Below, in pieces: positions 39,521 to 39,562 of a stretch of DNA of 39,562 bases. The stretch lies in the NCBI GenBank assembly GCA_900770075.1, contig CAAGIZ010000257.1, positions 1 through 39,562 of the forward strand, written 5' to 3'. The position numbers and the translations under genes were made by a program. The notes beneath the pieces were generated by a model. The model saw only the letters and a list, made by a program, of their open reading frames with translations, was not told the DNA's origin and searched no databases. The stretch is from Spirochaetia bacterium. Lineage in GTDB: Bacteria; Spirochaetota; Spirochaetia; Treponematales; Treponemataceae. Numbering within the stretch: position 1 is the first letter of the stretch; each line of letters opens with the position of its first letter.

Positions 39521-39562
39521 AAAGTTTGCAACGCAAACTTTGTGAATAAAAACTTTGACGCT
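39521..39562. repeat. palindromic repeat unit, truncated by window end
   Basis: AAAGTTTGC-AAC-GCAAACTTT (39521-39541), then GAATAAAAACTTTGACGC. It is almost identical in order and sequence to bases 1-40, differing at one base (GAG versus GTG). Its second hairpin continues past the window. Confidence 0.75.

Overview
The window looks like chromosome from a host-associated spirochaete close to Treponema. This is inferred from the protein make-up: a spirochaete-style chemotaxis island, a SwrC-like RND pump with a small PII-like partner, glycogen phosphorylase with GlgX, and LuxS/Pfs. It also rests on very repeat-rich intergenic DNA. It is not a database identification. I see no tRNA, rRNA, CRISPR array or prophage. 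A single serine recombinase near the right end is the only mobile-type gene.

Layout. (1) 324-10926, minus strand: a compact run reading pfs, luxS, a duplicated DUF1538 membrane protein, a duplicated PII-like protein, a membrane diguanylate cyclase, birA, glgX and glgP. Methyl-cycle/AI-2 production, c-di-GMP synthesis, biotinylation and glycogen breakdown are thus closely packed and partly overlapping. (2) 11.1-16.3 kb: a candidate small RNA, a BD-FAE-like esterase, uppP translationally coupled to an M3 oligopeptidase, and a PlsB/PlsC-type acyltransferase. (3) 17.0-29.5 kb: a TPR lipoprotein diverging from a long chemotaxis island. The island holds a MinD-like ATPase, a soluble MCP/CheZ-like coiled-coil protein, cheD, an inverted cheW, a STAS protein, cheA, cheR, cheB, cheY, an mcp and a second cheW. 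(4) 29.6-30.5 kb: an SDR dehydrogenase with its own promoter. (5) 30.8-38.5 kb, minus strand: an efflux operon (TolC, membrane fusion protein, RND pump, PII-like protein) preceded by a double-TetR regulator with twin operators in its own promoter. (6) 38.8-39.4 kb: a Mpi-like serine recombinase.

The most unusual content is non-coding. Nearly every long intergenic gap carries palindromic repeats. One family (five copies at about 2.8, 16.9, 21.6, 30.7 and 38.7 kb) has a conserved backbone interrupted by two hairpin arms. The arm sequences differ completely between copies, yet each stays self-complementary, which points to selection on structure. A second family (12.1 and 16.6 kb) and a set of short inverted repeats beginning (G)GGCACCTC or built on GTTTGCAACGCAAAC accompany it.

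Several proteins also have uncommon architectures: tandem TetR domains, paired duplications in neighbouring PII-like and DUF1538 proteins, a CheA with a GspE-N/MshEN-like insert, and an MCP-like protein carrying a CheZ-type DxxxQ motif. All family calls rest on reading motifs by eye; no search was run.
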